From contig CM023540.1 in the NCBI GenBank assembly GCA_013350335.1, positions 44,437,222 to 44,501,221 on the forward strand: a stretch of DNA of 64,000 bases, read 5' to 3'. A model generated the notes under the pieces. The model saw nothing but the letters and a program-made list of their open reading frames with translations, had not been told where the DNA came from and ran no database searches. Each line of letters starts with the position of its first letter. The stretch's first letter is position 1. This document shows positions 34,501 through 46,379 of the stretch, in pieces. The translations under genes were made by a program, and so were the position numbers. Origin of the DNA: Chimonanthus salicifolius (Eukaryota > Streptophyta > Magnoliopsida > Laurales > Calycanthaceae).

Positions 34501-37500
34501 AAAATCGATTCTCTCAGAGTTAAGTGAGGAGATTGTTGGTGCATTTGTGGTGGCTTCAACATTATCAGATTTCCAGATGAACGAACATGTGTTACTAGAT
34601 TGTCTAGAATCAATGCCATCTCATCTTTGTGTCTGGTAGTCTTGCCTCTGCTTGGAGGTAAGTTTACCTGGTCCAATGGACAAGATAATCCCTGTATGTC
34701 AAAGCTTGACCGGTTCCTAGTCTCCATGGAATGATTAGAAATCTTTCAAGATTCTCATGTCACTATGTTCGCTCGGCCCACTTCTGATCATTGGCCTTTG
34801 CTTCTTGACACGTTTGAAGAGTTGTGGGGATCCCCTCCATTCCGGTTTGAGTTGATGTGGATTCGAGAAAGGGGCTTTAAGGAGCTAGTTGCTGGTTGGT
34901 AGGCTGAGTTCAATCCCTGGGGTCATGAAGGCTTTATTTTAGCTTAGAAGCTGAAATTGCTAAAGGAAAGCTAAAGAATTGATGCAACACCTGTTTTGAA
35001 TGTCTTTCAGAGTCCATGGCATCCATTCTCACTAGTATTAATCAAATTGACACAAGTGAGCAAGCTGGCACCTATCTGAGGAAGAATTCCTTCTTAGACT
35101 GGAGTTGCAATAGTAGTATAAATCCAAATGCATCCAAGAGGAGATAGGATGGAAGCAGAGATTTCGGGAGAGGTGGATCAAGAAGGGAGACAAGAACACC
35201 AAGTTCTTTCATGTTGTTACTTTGACTCACCGTAGAGTTAACCATATCAAGTGTCTCACTATTGATGGGACTCCTGTTGTGGGTAAAGAAACTATAATCT
35301 CATCTGTTGTTCATTACTTCTAGGATTTGTACTTTACTAACCATTGGGAAAGCTTGTTTATTGCAGGTCTTCCTTTCAAGACTATTTGTTTCTGACATGG
35401 CTTTTCTTGAAAGACCTTTCTTCGTAGAAGAGATCAAAGTGCGGCGTGGGATCTCAATGAAGACAAATTGCCAGGCCTGGATGGATTCCCTATTGCCTTC
35501 TTTAAAATCTTTTGGAATGTTATTCAAGAGGATTTGGTTGGCTTCCTAGATGAGTTTCACAATCTGAATCGCTTATCTAAGGAGCATGGTGCCACCTTTA
35601 TTATTATGATGCCCAAAGCAGATGGGCCTCATCTTTCAAAGATTTCAGGCCTATCAGTGCCTACAAAATTCTATCCAAGGTGTTTGCCAACAAACTTAAA
35701 GTGGTGCTTCCTGTTGTCATATCTCTTTCAGTTAGCAGCAATTGGAGGTAGTCAGGTTTTAGATGCAGTCATCATAGCCCATGAGTGTATTGATTCCTAG
35801 TACAAAGCAAAAATGAAGGATGCCATCTGTAAATTTGATCTTGAAAAGGCCTATGGCTTGTTTGATTGGAGGTTTTTCTAGTTTGCTCTCCAGTATGGGT
35901 TTTGGCATTACTTAGTGATCCTGGATGGCTGAATGTGCTTCATCAACTCATTTCTCAATCCTGCTCAATGGTTCCTCCAAAGGTTTCTTTCGTAGCTTAG
36001 GAGGCTACATTAAAGAGACCCACTTTCCTTAGCTCGTTTCGTCGTGGTTGTTGAAGTTTTTAGCCTTCTCATGTCGAAAGCTGCAGCAGTCTCTCTGATT
36101 CAGGGCTTTAAGATTGAGCATTCTTTTATTCATTTCCATCACCTGTAATTTGTCAATGACACTATTCTTTTTTGTGACGCCTCTGAAGAAGCTATCTGTA
36201 ATCTTCGAGCTATAGTGAGGTGGTTTGAGTTGGCTTAGTCTCTTAAAGCGAATTACAACAAAAGTGAATTCTTTGGCATCAACTTTATGTAGGAGGTTGA
36301 TTCCCTCTCTTCTTTTTGGGTGTTAGTTTGCATCCCGTCCTTTGACTTACTTTTGCCCTTGGCACTCCTCGTAGTTCTCTTTGGGAATCGGTGGTAGACA
36401 AATTCAACAAGAGGCTAGCTTCGTGGAGGAGTATGTATCTTTCCTACGGTGGTAGAATCACTGTTCTCAAGTCAGTATTGTCAATGCTTCCAGTTTATTT
36501 CTTATCTGCCTTCAGATGCCCTAGTAAGTTATTGATTCTTTGGAGAAAATTGAAAGAGAGTTCCTTTGGGGAAGCTCCCCCAATAACAAAAAGAACATCT
36601 TGTTAATTGGCAGTAGGTGTGTCTCCCTATTGAAGCCGGTGGCTTGGGTGTTTGTCCTAGCGAAGCAGTCAATACTGCTCTCCTTTCTAAATGGGTCTGG
36701 AGATTAGGCAATGACGGAAGTGGCAATTGGAAATCCTTGTTGATTGCTAAATATGGATTCAGGAATTATGTGTGGGAAGTCAACCTTGCCTTGAGGAGGG
36801 TTGTGGCTCTTGAGTTAAATTTTGGCATTACCTGTGGTGTGATCCCCTTGTTCCTGCCGTTAAGTTCCCCTCCATTTTTCAGTTGGCTCCTTCTGCTAAT
36901 GTCTTCATAGCAGATTGATTTTCCATCTCCGGTGATTAAGTGGTGTGGGACGTTCGATTTGTGGAAATCTCTCCAACGAAGAAGCTGAGTTTACTTCCCT
37001 GCTTCAACTCCTTAGCTCGCTTCGGATTTCCCATAATCTGGTTGATGATTGGATTTGGTGGCCGTACTCATCCTGAGTCTTCTCAGTCAAGTCCTTTGTG
37101 TGGAGCAACTAGTGTAACTCTGCCCTGGTTGTTGATCCTACCATTTGGACTAGGAAAGCCCCTCCTCGTGTTATCAGTTTTTTCTGGACTGCTAAGCTAA
37201 ACAAAATTCTCAACTAAGGCAACATTCGTAAGCATAATTATGGTTAGCGCTTGACTCCTTTGTTTTCAGGCTGTGGAAGATGTGGACCATTAATTCCTTC
37301 ATTGCCCTTTTGCTACCTCAGTTTGGAGCAACACATTGTCTTTGTTCGAAGTGAATTGGTTGATGCTAGCGTCTTTCGCCTCTCTCTCCTATGATTGGAT
37401 GTGGTTTAATGGGTCTTTGAAGTTCTCTTCCCTTTGGCTTCTTGCCCTGTTTGCAACGATTTGGAGCTTGTGGTGGGAAAAGAATAATTGAATCTTCAGG

Positions 37501-39082
37501 AATCGTGAGGAGACTCCAAAGGAGGTTAGTTTTTGTGTCAAGGCTAAGTGCTCCGCGTGGGCTTCTGTTCTGCCAGAATTGCAGTCTCTATCTGTCGCGG
37601 ACAACTCTAGAGCTTGGAAGGAGTGTATTGGGCTGATATGACTTTTGTTGTATTAGTTTCTTCCTTTTTCTGTTTTTGATCTTGTGTTATTGGCTTTTTT
37701 GAGCTTGATTGTCCTTTCTGTTTAGTGTGTTTCTTGCATTTTCGGCACTTCATGTGCAAAGCTAAATATTTTAATGAAGTTATCATTTCAAAAAGAAAAA
37801 AAGAAAAAAAGGAAATAAACAACCTACTAATTACTGACATTGACAAAATAACCACAAATATCTTTATTGACTATTATGCTACCATCAAATAGTGGAAACT
37901 TGTTAAATATTTGGTTGTACAATTTTCATTTCTTGCTGTGGGCATCCATACAGTGGCTGTGTATTTAGCAATGTATAACGATCTACATATTTTTACACCC
38001 ATCCTTCATTGCATTTCTACTGCTCAATTGCTAAAGATCCCTCTAAGAGGCCTTCAACTTGTCCCTGAATGTTCTTCTGTGTCCTTGCTTAAGCTGTATT
38101 TCCTAGAATAAACATAAAAGATCCATACAAGCGGCTTGGAATCAGCAGGGAGGCTTCTGAAGAAGAAATTCAAGCAGCAAGGAATTTTTTGATAAATAGA
38201 TATGCGGGACACAAACCGAGTCTTGATGCAATTGAATCAGCTCATGACAAGATAATCATGCAGAAGTTCTATCAAAGGAAAAATCCAAAGATAAACATTA
38301 GAAAAAAGGTGAGGGAAGTGAGCCAGTTACGTGTTGTGCAGGCTGTCATTAGTAGGTTTGAAACTCCATCTACCAATTTCATTATTAAGACAGCCGTTGC
38401 TTTTGTAATACTTGGAATACTCACTGTTCTATTTCCAACCGAGGAAGGACCCACTCTTCAAGTAGCCATTTCCCTATTGGCATCCATATATTTCATATAT
38501 ACAAGGCTTAAGAGCAAAATGCGAGCTTTCTTGTACGGGTATGTATATATCCTCTCAAGTTGAAATACATTATATTTGCTTTTGCTTGTGCACAATACAC
38601 AATAATTTATTATAGACATCTGCATCATGGGGCCTGCTTTTGTGAAGATGGGCTGTTGAATCAGAACATGCCTCTTCTGAGTTGCAACTGGTCGAATATG
38701 ACTTGGGTCTGATTGATGTTCACTTTTGATTGATCTTTACCTATGAAGGAGATTCATATTGCCATTTAGGTCTCAGTCAATTTCATGGGTGGTTGTGTTG
38801 ATTCAATGGTCCACCTGAAGAAGAGGATTGAACAATGATGATTTTGTTCAGTTCTTTTTCATGTATATGATCTCTCTCTGAGAAACTTCTTTGTTCCTTT
38901 TTGGATCATTTTGGTTATTTCATGTTCACAGGATTGGTGTTTTCTTTGGCTCCTGGCTGTTGGGCACATTCTTGATGGTGTCAGTTGTTCCACCTATACT
39001 AAAAGGTCCAAGGAGTTTAGAAGTAATGACTTCTCTGGTAACATATGTACTTCTTTGGGTCTCTTCAACTTACCTGAAGTAG
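28544..39082 (+). CDS. Plastid J-like/DUF3353 membrane protein (CPP1/CJD1 family, At3g51140-like), four coding exons
   Basis: Exons 28544-28692, 28784-28884, 38121-38538 and 38932-39082 join in phase to 272 codons. Introns are GT-AG; the third-exon acceptor (ATAAAAG) has a modest pyrimidine tract. Residues 1-83 are S/R-rich and low in acidic residues until the end, like an organelle transit peptide. Residues 84-140 (DPYKRLGISREASEEEI, NRYAGHKPSLDAIESAHDKI) form the J-like domain of the DUF3353 family, which lacks the HPD motif of true J proteins. Four hydrophobic helices follow at about 171-188, 195-211, 224-242 and 254-270. The C-terminus (ILKGPRSLEVMTSLVTYVLL) resembles the uncharacterised Arabidopsis member At3g51140 more than CPP1 or CJD1. 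Relatives act in chloroplast membranes, CPP1 as a holdase for protochlorophyllide oxidoreductase; the role of this one is inferred only. Intron 2 is 9.2 kb and contains a LINE, a SINE and a gypsy fragment. The first two exons were assembled from splice phase, so they are less certain than the last two. Confidence 0.78.
29480..30260 (-). mobile_element. Ty3/gypsy 3' fragment in intron
   Basis: Minus-strand CTTGAGCACAAAGTTTGTCT followed by CCAGGGAGGGGGGAATGG (29800-29840) fits the conserved gypsy arrangement of polyprotein end and polypurine tract. Upstream on that strand (30060-29850) an interrupted translation gives integrase-tail-like sequence. LTR edges are not visible. Lies in intron 2 of the DUF3353 gene. 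Confidence 0.38.
30457..30630 (+). mobile_element. tRNA-derived SINE (family 1) in intron
   Basis: The head is tRNA-like: TGGCTGTAGCTCAACTG (A box, about 30464-30480) and CCAGGTTCGAGCCCC (B box, about 30513-30527). The body ends GGTTTCCCACACGTATATT plus an A run. Flanks AATCCTTAGAAATGT (30442-30456) and AATCCTCAGAAACGT (30631-30645) form a 15-bp target duplication with two mismatches. The B-box context and the -GTGCCCTA- body are shared with 54671-54830. Confidence 0.85.
31150..31650. repeat. Tandem pair of LTR-retrotransposon-like segments
   Basis: CTCTGATACCG at 31154 and GCTTTGATACCAA at 31496 are each complementary to a tRNA-Met-type primer site (minus strand). Similar downstream words follow both (TAGGGATA, TTTGAGGAGAAAC, AAGCTTGGT), about 340 bp apart. 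This suggests duplicated LTR-element ends, but the edges are unclear. Confidence 0.3.
34110..34900 (+). pseudogene. LINE endonuclease region
   Basis: Reads ILWNVRSLGDPAKRATIKNF near 34140-34200, the start of an apurinic-type endonuclease, then DIICYQGTKLGEPSN (normally QETK, so a catalytic Glu is lost). A VYGPC-like block follows near 34455. GGKFTWSNGQDNPCMSKLDR at 34660-34710 matches the usual F(T/C)WSN....SRLDRFL block. Interrupted by stops. Confidence 0.7.
35100..36760 (+). pseudogene. LINE reverse transcriptase region
   Basis: Blocks in order: DKLPGLDGFPIAFFKIFWN (35460-35520), FDLEKAYGLFDW (about 35836, motif A), HHLQFVNDTILFCD-like (about 36140, where YADD is replaced by VNDT), GGRITVLKSVLSMLPVYFL (36450-36510) and AGGLGVCPSEAVNTALLSKW (36625-36690). 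Frames change several times and the catalytic motif is destroyed. Confidence 0.8.
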
Positions 39083-40950
39083 AATCATAGTCATTACATC
39101 ATGCATCCCAATTTTCCCAAGGAGGCAGAAGCTGTTTTCATATGGTGGTTTTACTCGGTACTCGGTGTAATCGGCGATTCGTAGATTGCAGAGGTGCACT
39201 TTTTCTTTAATAAACTGTTCTATATCCCTTCTCTCTCTATATCTCATTTGCTTATACAAATCATGTTCAGAATGGACATTTTCTACCTCTTTTATATTTT
39301 CTTTCCATGTTAAAACTTGAAACGTCTTATTTCTATTCTCTCGTGTGTTAAAATTTAGAAGCGAGTTCAGATTTCTTTCGGATCTTCATGGATTTCATTC
39401 TGTGCAAACTCAAGTACTTGGGGTTTTCATGGATGATCGTAAGGTTGAATTTTATAGCAGATGTTGGAAGACATGAATTTAATCCGTACATAATTTTTTC
39501 TACGGAATTGGTTTACTTGAGGAAATGGGGAAACAACCTTTTTAAGAAATTATGTGTAAACTGGTGATTAATATATTAAACTTTGCTAATGAGATTGACT
39601 TCGTTGAAATAGTGATAGAGACAATATGGCTGGTATAAGAATTCACAAAAATGAGGTTCAAGGAAAAGTGAAAGAAGACAAGGTCACAAGCTCTCCATCC
39701 CTAATGTACTCATATGGCCATAGGATATGCACTAATTTGAGATTGATATAGAGACTTTAATACTGGAAAACTGACTCATAAAATGCTATATTGTGGTTAT
39801 CTCAAATGGGGTAGCTCAATTGGTAACATTCCGCCTCAGGAAGATTAGAGTTAGCAGGTGGAGTAGTTGATTGAAGAAGAAATGGGTAGAGAGGTTGGTG
39901 AAGGAGAACCCAAAAAAAAAAGGAGAATTGAGTATGAAGTGAAGGCAGGAGATTAATTATGGATTGAATATTTTTATTTTTTTTAATTTTTCACTCAACT
40001 TGGTAAATTTCCTATTGAAAAAAAAAATTAGTGGATTTGAATTGTAATTAAAGAGCCAGGGCGTAGGTTTAGAGCTCAGCTTGAGTTTTATCTTTAGGAT
40101 CAAAGTTTGAACTAAGGATGAAAATTTGTAATGTATATGTGAAATTTCTTTTATATTATTTTATAAAATTCAAATTATATGTTACATAAATTTTATATTT
40201 ATACATATATTTTAAAAATCAGTCACGTCCAAGTGGGACTCATACTCGGTCCTCCAGTTATGACCAAGGCTTATTGTGAATCGAATCTCATTTTGATGTC
40301 TAATGCCCATTAAATATTGATACAATATGGAAGCTCAGATTTTTTTTAAAATTTTCTTTAATTTCTTTTAGATTTTTTTAAAAAAATGGACAGGCATTTT
40401 TAACGTCTTAATTTATACTCCATTGTTTGATTGTGGTGGGTTTCTAGCTTCTTTCCATCTTTTGATTGGCAAGGTGAATGTCTGTCTACACGTGGTGATG
40501 GCCATCTCTGCCATACACGTGTCCATCGTGGGCCCCATTGGGAGAAGTAATCACCCAGCTTGAAATTTTATGGCCATGAGCTCACTAAGGTTCATAGTCA
40601 CCCTGCAAAATTCCAAAATTTATATGAATGGCTAAGATTTCTTAATGGGACTGAATCTACCCTTTTGGCCTCTTCTTACATGAGGCTGTAGAAAAAAGTG
40701 CCACGTGGCTTGATGACTCAAGACCTCAAGTGAATCAGCTGACGTGGCAGGCTTTTCCACCGTTGCACCAGAGATTACAGAGTTCTCCTGATCACAATAT
40801 GAAATGAAAGAATAAGGAGGGAAAAAAGATCTTAATTGGGAATATGGAAAAGTTAGAGCCTCATATTTCCTTTCAAAAATCAGCACACCTCAAATAAATT
40901 TGCAAAAGTCCATAGGCACTTTTTTTTTTCCTTTTTTTTTTCTAATGGCT
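39083..40950. other. 3' UTR and intergenic
   Basis: Begins with the 3' UTR of the DUF3353 gene. A short tRNA-like head (GGGTAGCTCAATTGGTAAC, about 39809) is a truncated SINE. The remainder is AT-rich with no gene. Confidence 0.4.
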
Positions 40951-40972
40951 TATATGGTTGTAGCTTAGAATT

Positions 40973-41104
40973 TTTTTTTTTTGATTAACGTGTGGAAAAT
41001 TCAGACACAGTCTTATTAAAATTTCTATGGATGAGTCCACTGCTCCTAAAGCACACTAAGGTCAAGCCATGGGAGTTTGAATTTACAACTTCCCCTTCCT
41101 GAGG
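40973..41104 (-). mobile_element. SINE family 1, truncated, long target duplication
   Basis: A T run, then the complement of a SINE tail and body (GTGTGGAAAATTCAGACAC, GCCATGGGAGTTTGAATTTA), ending within the tRNA head. It is flanked by a 22-bp duplication (TATATGGTTGTAGCTT...) at 40951-40972 and 41105-41126 with one mismatch. Confidence 0.72.
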
Positions 41105-41342
41105 TATATGGTTGTAGCTTGGAATTATGTCACTATTTTAAATTGTTAATTTTATTTATTTAAAAGTAATTTTATGAATTTCTATTTTATTTTAATCTAA
41201 GTTTATGACTTTATATAGTTTATTTACATGAAAGCTGAGACTTCTTTTAATGAAAATTTGTTTTTATTCATGTCTATATATACCATTTGTTTAAAAAAAA
41301 ATCACTTATTAGGTGAAAAAGAGGCTTTATTGTTTTCTTTTT

Positions 41343-41490
41343 TGAAGGACCAAGGTATTCAAGCGTTCCACATGAATTTTTCAGGTGTCCTATCTGACTA
41401 ATCCTTAGGACATGTGTAAGTCTCCCAATCTGCACATGCGAGGTATAGAACTAAGGGAGAGTGACCTTATTTATGTTGAGGGGGGGTGTT
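41343..41490 (-). mobile_element. tRNA-derived SINE (family 2)
   Basis: The complement shows a B-box-like GGTTCTATACCTCGC and a tail reading ...GAATACCTTGGTCC. The body word TCCTTAGGACATGTGTAAG parallels the copies at 44597, 47325 and 61559. Confidence 0.5.
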
Positions 41491-41924
41491 TTGATCCGAT
41501 GACTTCCTACAAATAAAGATGGAAAATGACCATCAAACTAATCTCTAAGAGTTAAAAGGCTTTATTGTTGCATGATTGTTCTCACTTAATCAAGTTAGAA
41601 AGTCAGAAATTTTGAGTGACCAAACACTTTTAGGTGTCTGGGTATATAGTGGATTTTAATACTTTCTTTTTTATGCTTTACCAGTAAGTTAAATATATCT
41701 GAGGCCTATTTTGAGTTATGTACAGGATTTCCTATATTTTTATTGTCATTGATATGGTTGGTTTTATGTATTTTAGTAGCATCGCATGTGCCATCCAATA
41801 TAAGTGTGATGATGAAATGGATCAATTATTGTTAGTATTTTATTATTGATTTTTCATCTCTACGTTTAAGTTTGTAAAAAAAAGAACTATATTTTAAAAA
41901 CAAGAGGATTTTCACTACTATTTT

Positions 41925-42050
41925 TTTTTTTTTAATTTACGTATAGGAAACCACAGGATATCCAAGGCATACCAAGGTTAGACATGGAAGCTTGAACCCA
42001 TGACCTCCCACTTTCTGAGACAGGAGGTAACCAGCTGAGTTACACGTAGG
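41925..42050 (-). mobile_element. SINE family 1 with 16-bp target duplication
   Basis: On the minus strand: ACGTGTAACTCAGCTGG (A box), GTCATGGGTTCAAGCTTCC (B box), body, then an A run. It is flanked by identical TTTTCACTACTATTTT at 41909-41924 and 42051-42066. Confidence 0.85.
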
Positions 42051-42066
42051 TTTTCACTACTATTTT

Positions 42067-43410
42067 CAGTAGGTTTTAAGTGTAATACTATTTAATTTCT
42101 TTTTTTCATTATAAGAACCAAACAAATTTAGTTTTAAAAGAAAAATTAAAACGACCAACATTATACTATGGTAATTTTTACATTAGCATTTGAAAGAGTT
42201 ATCAATACTAACAGTATGTTAACCTACGATTGTACCTGGGCAAGTGATTAGACTTTATACACATATGATAAAGGGTAGGATCGGGTTCTAGGCATATCTA
42301 TGCCTCGATAGTAAAAGAAAGTAGAATCTGAAAGATTTGGGGCAAATTCAATTTAAATTCATGAAAACTCAAACTCAAACTCAAACTCAAAGAATCTTAA
42401 GTCTTGGATTAACTTCGACTAAATAACGTCACTTGATTATTCACCCTTGTTGTATAGGTAAAGGGAGTTTGATAACCAAAATTCCAAATTTCTCACCAGA
42501 AAAATGGAATAAGGTAAAGACTTTCTTATCCATTAAAATCTCACACAAGAAAATAAGAATTCTAACAATCTAGAATTAATTTTCTTGAAACAAATCAAAG
42601 AGCTAGAAACAAAGTTTTGCTCAATAATGGACAAAATCAAATTAGAACTTAAGAAATTGAGCAAGAAAATTAATGCAAACTAGAAAATCAAAGAAAAACA
42701 CTCACCACAAAGGAGAGACTTAAAGCTTTAAGTTTTCATTAAATTGAATTTCAAGTTGTGTGTACAATATTTGTCGGCCATGCCTCAAACTTATAGAGGT
42801 TCATGGTTACAAAAATGGAAAGATTTCCAAAAATTACAGTTTACCATCATTCTATGGCATTTGGTTACAAAAATAATTATAATTTCATCTACATAATATT
42901 GAAATTGCACAAATTTGGATTTGTTGGAAAGGTAATTGAATAAAATTTCCAAGGAATCTAATTTTATAATCCAATATCATTTGATACCTCAAATTTGTCT
43001 ATAAAGTCAAATCACATTTTTTGCCAATGATTTCATTTCCAAATCCAAAGTTTCCATAACGAAACATGTGGTTCACTAGCTCCATTAGCCCACCTATTTC
43101 CTTGTTTGGACTGCTTGCCACGTTGGCATGCCATGTAGTCGCCATATAAGCTGTGAGGTGGTTGATGATATGTCAAATCCATCCACGTGGCTATCACATA
43201 AGCAATGTGTCGCAATTTATGGCCTGAGGTCCATAACTTCTTCATCTGAACTTGGAATTTCATGAAATATGATGCGGTGTAAAGTTTACGAGACCTCCTT
43301 TAGTTCCATCTATTCTTTGATGTATTTTGACTAGAAATTTATAAAATAATCTCTCATGAGCCACATCCTCTTCTAATGAATCTTCACCGATCATAATTGA
43401 GCTCTTGAAG
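42067..43410. other. Intergenic, possibly gypsy LTR sequence
   Basis: AT-rich, no frames of note. Because a gypsy end on the minus strand lies just to the right (43420-43560), part of this stretch may be its 3' LTR, but I cannot see its ends. Confidence 0.3.
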
Positions 43411-43419
43411 CCGTCATTG

Positions 43420-43560
43420 TTCTCCCCTGGTTGGAAACTCGTCCTCGAGTTTTTTTGGGTTGCAAGAGAGATACCATGTCGTGCTTTTAGCCATCACTTC
43501 GACCGGTATTAGAGAGATGATAAGTAGGTATGACTACCACCTTCAAATTCATCATGGACC
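43420..43560 (-). mobile_element. Ty3/gypsy 3'-end fragment
   Basis: The minus strand reads AACTCGAGGACGAGTTTCCA, then ACCAGGGGAGAACAATG: the LEDEFPT-type polyprotein end and polypurine tract of gypsy elements. It shares this arrangement and neighbouring words with 21760-21960. Confidence 0.45.
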
Positions 43561-44590
43561 ATCTTTGTAGAAACTTGTTTACCAAACTTAATGTTAGTCA
43601 AAATAATTCATCTATATGATATTCTTTTTATAATTTGTTCCCAAACATGGTCTACATATGGTTTAAAATTACAATCATTGCTCTAAACATATGATACTGA
43701 TGGAATTAGGGCTTCCACCTACTTTCCAAAACTGAAACTAGGGTGCTTTCGACTACTTCTAAAGTTAAATCTTCAATTATCTCTTCTGGATTTGTAACTG
43801 TTGACATGGATGTGATCAAATTAGCAATGTAGATACATGATATTTCAAAGAATTTATACAAATAAGTATTTAGTGAAATTTCACTTCTATGTAGTTATCA
43901 TCAATTATATAATAAAATATGCGAAGATCAATAATTTGATGAAAATCAAATATTTAAGAATCACATGAATATTAAAATTTCACCATTATTCAATTATTTG
44001 AACATGTGAATGAATTAAAACATTGATAATTTTGTAGTGTCACTAATCACTGATTATCATATGAATCAATTCAAGGGTAATTAATCATTTCAATTATACA
44101 GAAAGGTACTAGAATTTTTATATTTATGAATTTATCCTTGCATTGTCCACATAACAATGAATAATTAATGGCCCCATAAAATTATCTACTGCTATAATAC
44201 TAAAGATCCAAATTCGAAGCTCCTTGCTTTTACAGCACATATCAATTAAAATTTCAAATTTAATTGATTCCTAAATCCATGGCTATATTATGATTATAAT
44301 ATAAATTGGAACTTCAACTCCTTATTGATGTGGCCTATGCATGTCTAATATCCCAACCAACCATTTTTTGGCTTGTAATTTTTAAATATAAAAGAAATTT
44401 AGTAAAAAACAGAGACAACTAAGATAATAGATAAAATACTCATAAATGATTATAATGTTAAAAATAAAAATAATTGTATCAGAAAAAATCTAAATAGTGC
44501 TCTCATAAAAGAAGACATTTAAAGAGCTGAGGATAAAATATTTCATAATTAAAACTTAGAACTTCAAAGTGAGTAAGTAGTCCTTAAATA
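43561..44590. other. Intergenic, no feature seen
   Basis: AT-rich DNA. No frame or repeat edge is recognised. Confidence 0.4.
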
Positions 44591-44596
44591 TCGTTT

Positions 44597-44765
44597 TTAT
44601 GACCAAGGTGTTCAGGCCTCTTAGAGCACCTAACTAATTTTCAGGGCATGTTCAAGTCATCCTACCTACACACACCATGTAATTCTACAGGGCACTTTGA
44701 GATGGAGTGAGAATCAAATTCATGACTCACGCTTCCTGAAGCGGGTTCGTGACCATCACTTCAAT
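44597..44765 (-). mobile_element. tRNA-derived SINE (family 2)
   Basis: Minus-strand tRNA-like B-box region GTGAGTCATGAATTTGATTC, body, and an end complementary to ACCAAGGTGTTCAGGCCTC. CTCTTAGAGCACCTAACTAA is shared with the copies at 47325 and 61559. Confidence 0.65.
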
Positions 44766-44769
44766 CCCT

Positions 44770-46120
44770 TTGGATTTTAAATATGTTATACTCACTCCCA
44801 CAATACTTTCATGAGAGTGAGAATCATCTTTAACAGAGATTAAATCAAAAGAAGATGTTATTTAAGTCAGCTTTAATCTATTTTAAGAAATTATTGTATA
44901 ATCTCATACTGTGAAATCAAAGTTGTTAGCCCCAAGGTTTCAAACCATGGATTTATTGATTATTTCGATGATGACAAAATCATTGTTGTACTATGCTAAT
45001 CACTCTATGAGCATAATTTTGTTAGTACAAGTTCAAGATTAATCTCCAGGGCATTGAGGAGATATGTATTGGATATCATGCTTTATAAATTGGAGATTGT
45101 TGATGATAATATTCATTCAAACCTGTGAAAGCTATTTACTAAAGATCTAAAGGCTTGTGAAGATGGAGATTGACTCAAGACTTGATGCTTTACGAAGACA
45201 TTGTTGTTCAAGTCTTAGATGTTAGATTTTTGGGTTTTGGGTGTTAGGATTTTATTGTAAAGTTACTCAATTATATGAACACAACACCATGGCTCAAACT
45301 TATGATTGGATTCTAGGATTTTGAGACTTACCCTAAACACATCTTTATTGGTTCCTAGATTATTGGATAGTCCATGAGACTCAAATGACACAAATAAAAG
45401 AAATGGAGATATTCAGTTCTGACAGGACTCGACTGATATATCGACTGATATTCATGTATTTCTAAAAGGTTATGTGATTATCTGTCATTACAGATGTCGA
45501 TCTAATGGTCGACTCACTTCAACTGTAATTTAAAATCATCTATGAAAAAGTGAATCGTATTATACATAGACTGATAAAAGTAAGTCATTACAGATATCGA
45601 CTGGTTTATGTGCTAAATTATTTCTGAGTCTTTAGGAAGGTGAGAGTCGTTAGAAGATAAGTCTTTGTATTGTATTTTCATATAAAAATACATACATCAT
45701 TGTACATTTGTTGTGTTCAAAATTCTAATCGGGTCTTTCAATTGACTTCCTGTGTTGATAATATTTTAAATTTTGAATAGTATAATAAGTCAGTGTGCAT
45801 AGAGAGACTCTCCTGTATAACTTATTTTCAAAAGATAATTCTTAGTAAATTCAATTATGACTTACAAATTTAATTCCAATTAGGTAAAATAAATAAATTC
45901 TAAAATATAATTTTAAAAAACTCAATTAGATAGAATAGAATTCATAAGTGATTTTAAATTCTGATTTTAAAATTCCATACTAGTGGAAAAAAAAGAAATT
46001 TTTAATAGAAGTATTAAATTTTAAAACTTCCATTCTACACAAGAATTGTATTTTAAAAAAAAAAATTTATTGCAATGTGCAAGTGAATTGGTGGAATTTT
46101 CATTGAATTCTTATCAAAAT
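44770..46120. other. Intergenic, no feature seen
   Basis: AT-rich DNA upstream of the aldolase promoter. A few repeats of TCGACTGATAT/TCGACTGG words occur at 45428-45605, without coding potential. Confidence 0.4.
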
Positions 46121-46180
46121 GAAATGAACGGTGGGCAGTCTTTGGTATAATTCCATCCATGCAACAGGCCGTGGAACAAG

Positions 46181-46266
46181 TTATCTGCACACGTGGCAGG
46201 GCTTCACTGGCTGATGCATTTCAGCCTCAAAGGGGACATCTCTTGAATGCCATGAGAATTATAAAT
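46181..46266 (+). promoter_or_regulatory. Aldolase promoter: I-box, G-box and TATA box
   Basis: TTATC (complement of the GATAA I-box) at 46181-46185 is followed within a few bases by a G-box in ACACGTGGCA (CACGTG at 46190-46195). A TATA box TATAAAT lies at 46260-46266, 114 bp before the start codon. An I-box next to a G-box is the classic light-responsive pair of photosynthesis genes, which fits a plastid aldolase. Confidence 0.65.
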
Positions 46267-46379
46267 GGAGAAGGAAGGATTGCTCAGGCCAAACGAGAGA
46301 AAGAAAGAGAGAGAAAGCGAGGGAGAAGAAGAGATTTTCAAAGAGAAGAGTAATTCCGGCGCCGTCGACTGTGAAGAAG

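Larger units (their letters stand above)
31784..37819 (+). mobile_element. Full-length but decayed L1-type LINE in intron 2 of the DUF3353 gene
   Basis: About 6.0 kb with a 14-bp target duplication, CAACCTA(G/C)TAATTA, at 31770-31783 and 37820-37833. The 3' end is an A-rich tail (from about 37795). The order fits plant L1: an ORF1-like region (from about 31819 with WWMGDLVAFLL and proline-rich parts to about 33900), an endonuclease region, a reverse transcriptase region, then a zinc-binding RVT domain (37140-37480). No RNase H is seen. Dozens of stops and frameshifts show it is dead. It lies in the same orientation as the host gene. Confidence 0.85.

Noticed and set aside
38107..38120. Acceptor at 38106 (TTTCCTAG) for exon 3 of the DUF3353 gene
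   Set aside because: It has a better pyrimidine tract, but it breaks the reading phase with exon 2. The AG at 38119-38120 joins in phase and gives the family's normal length.
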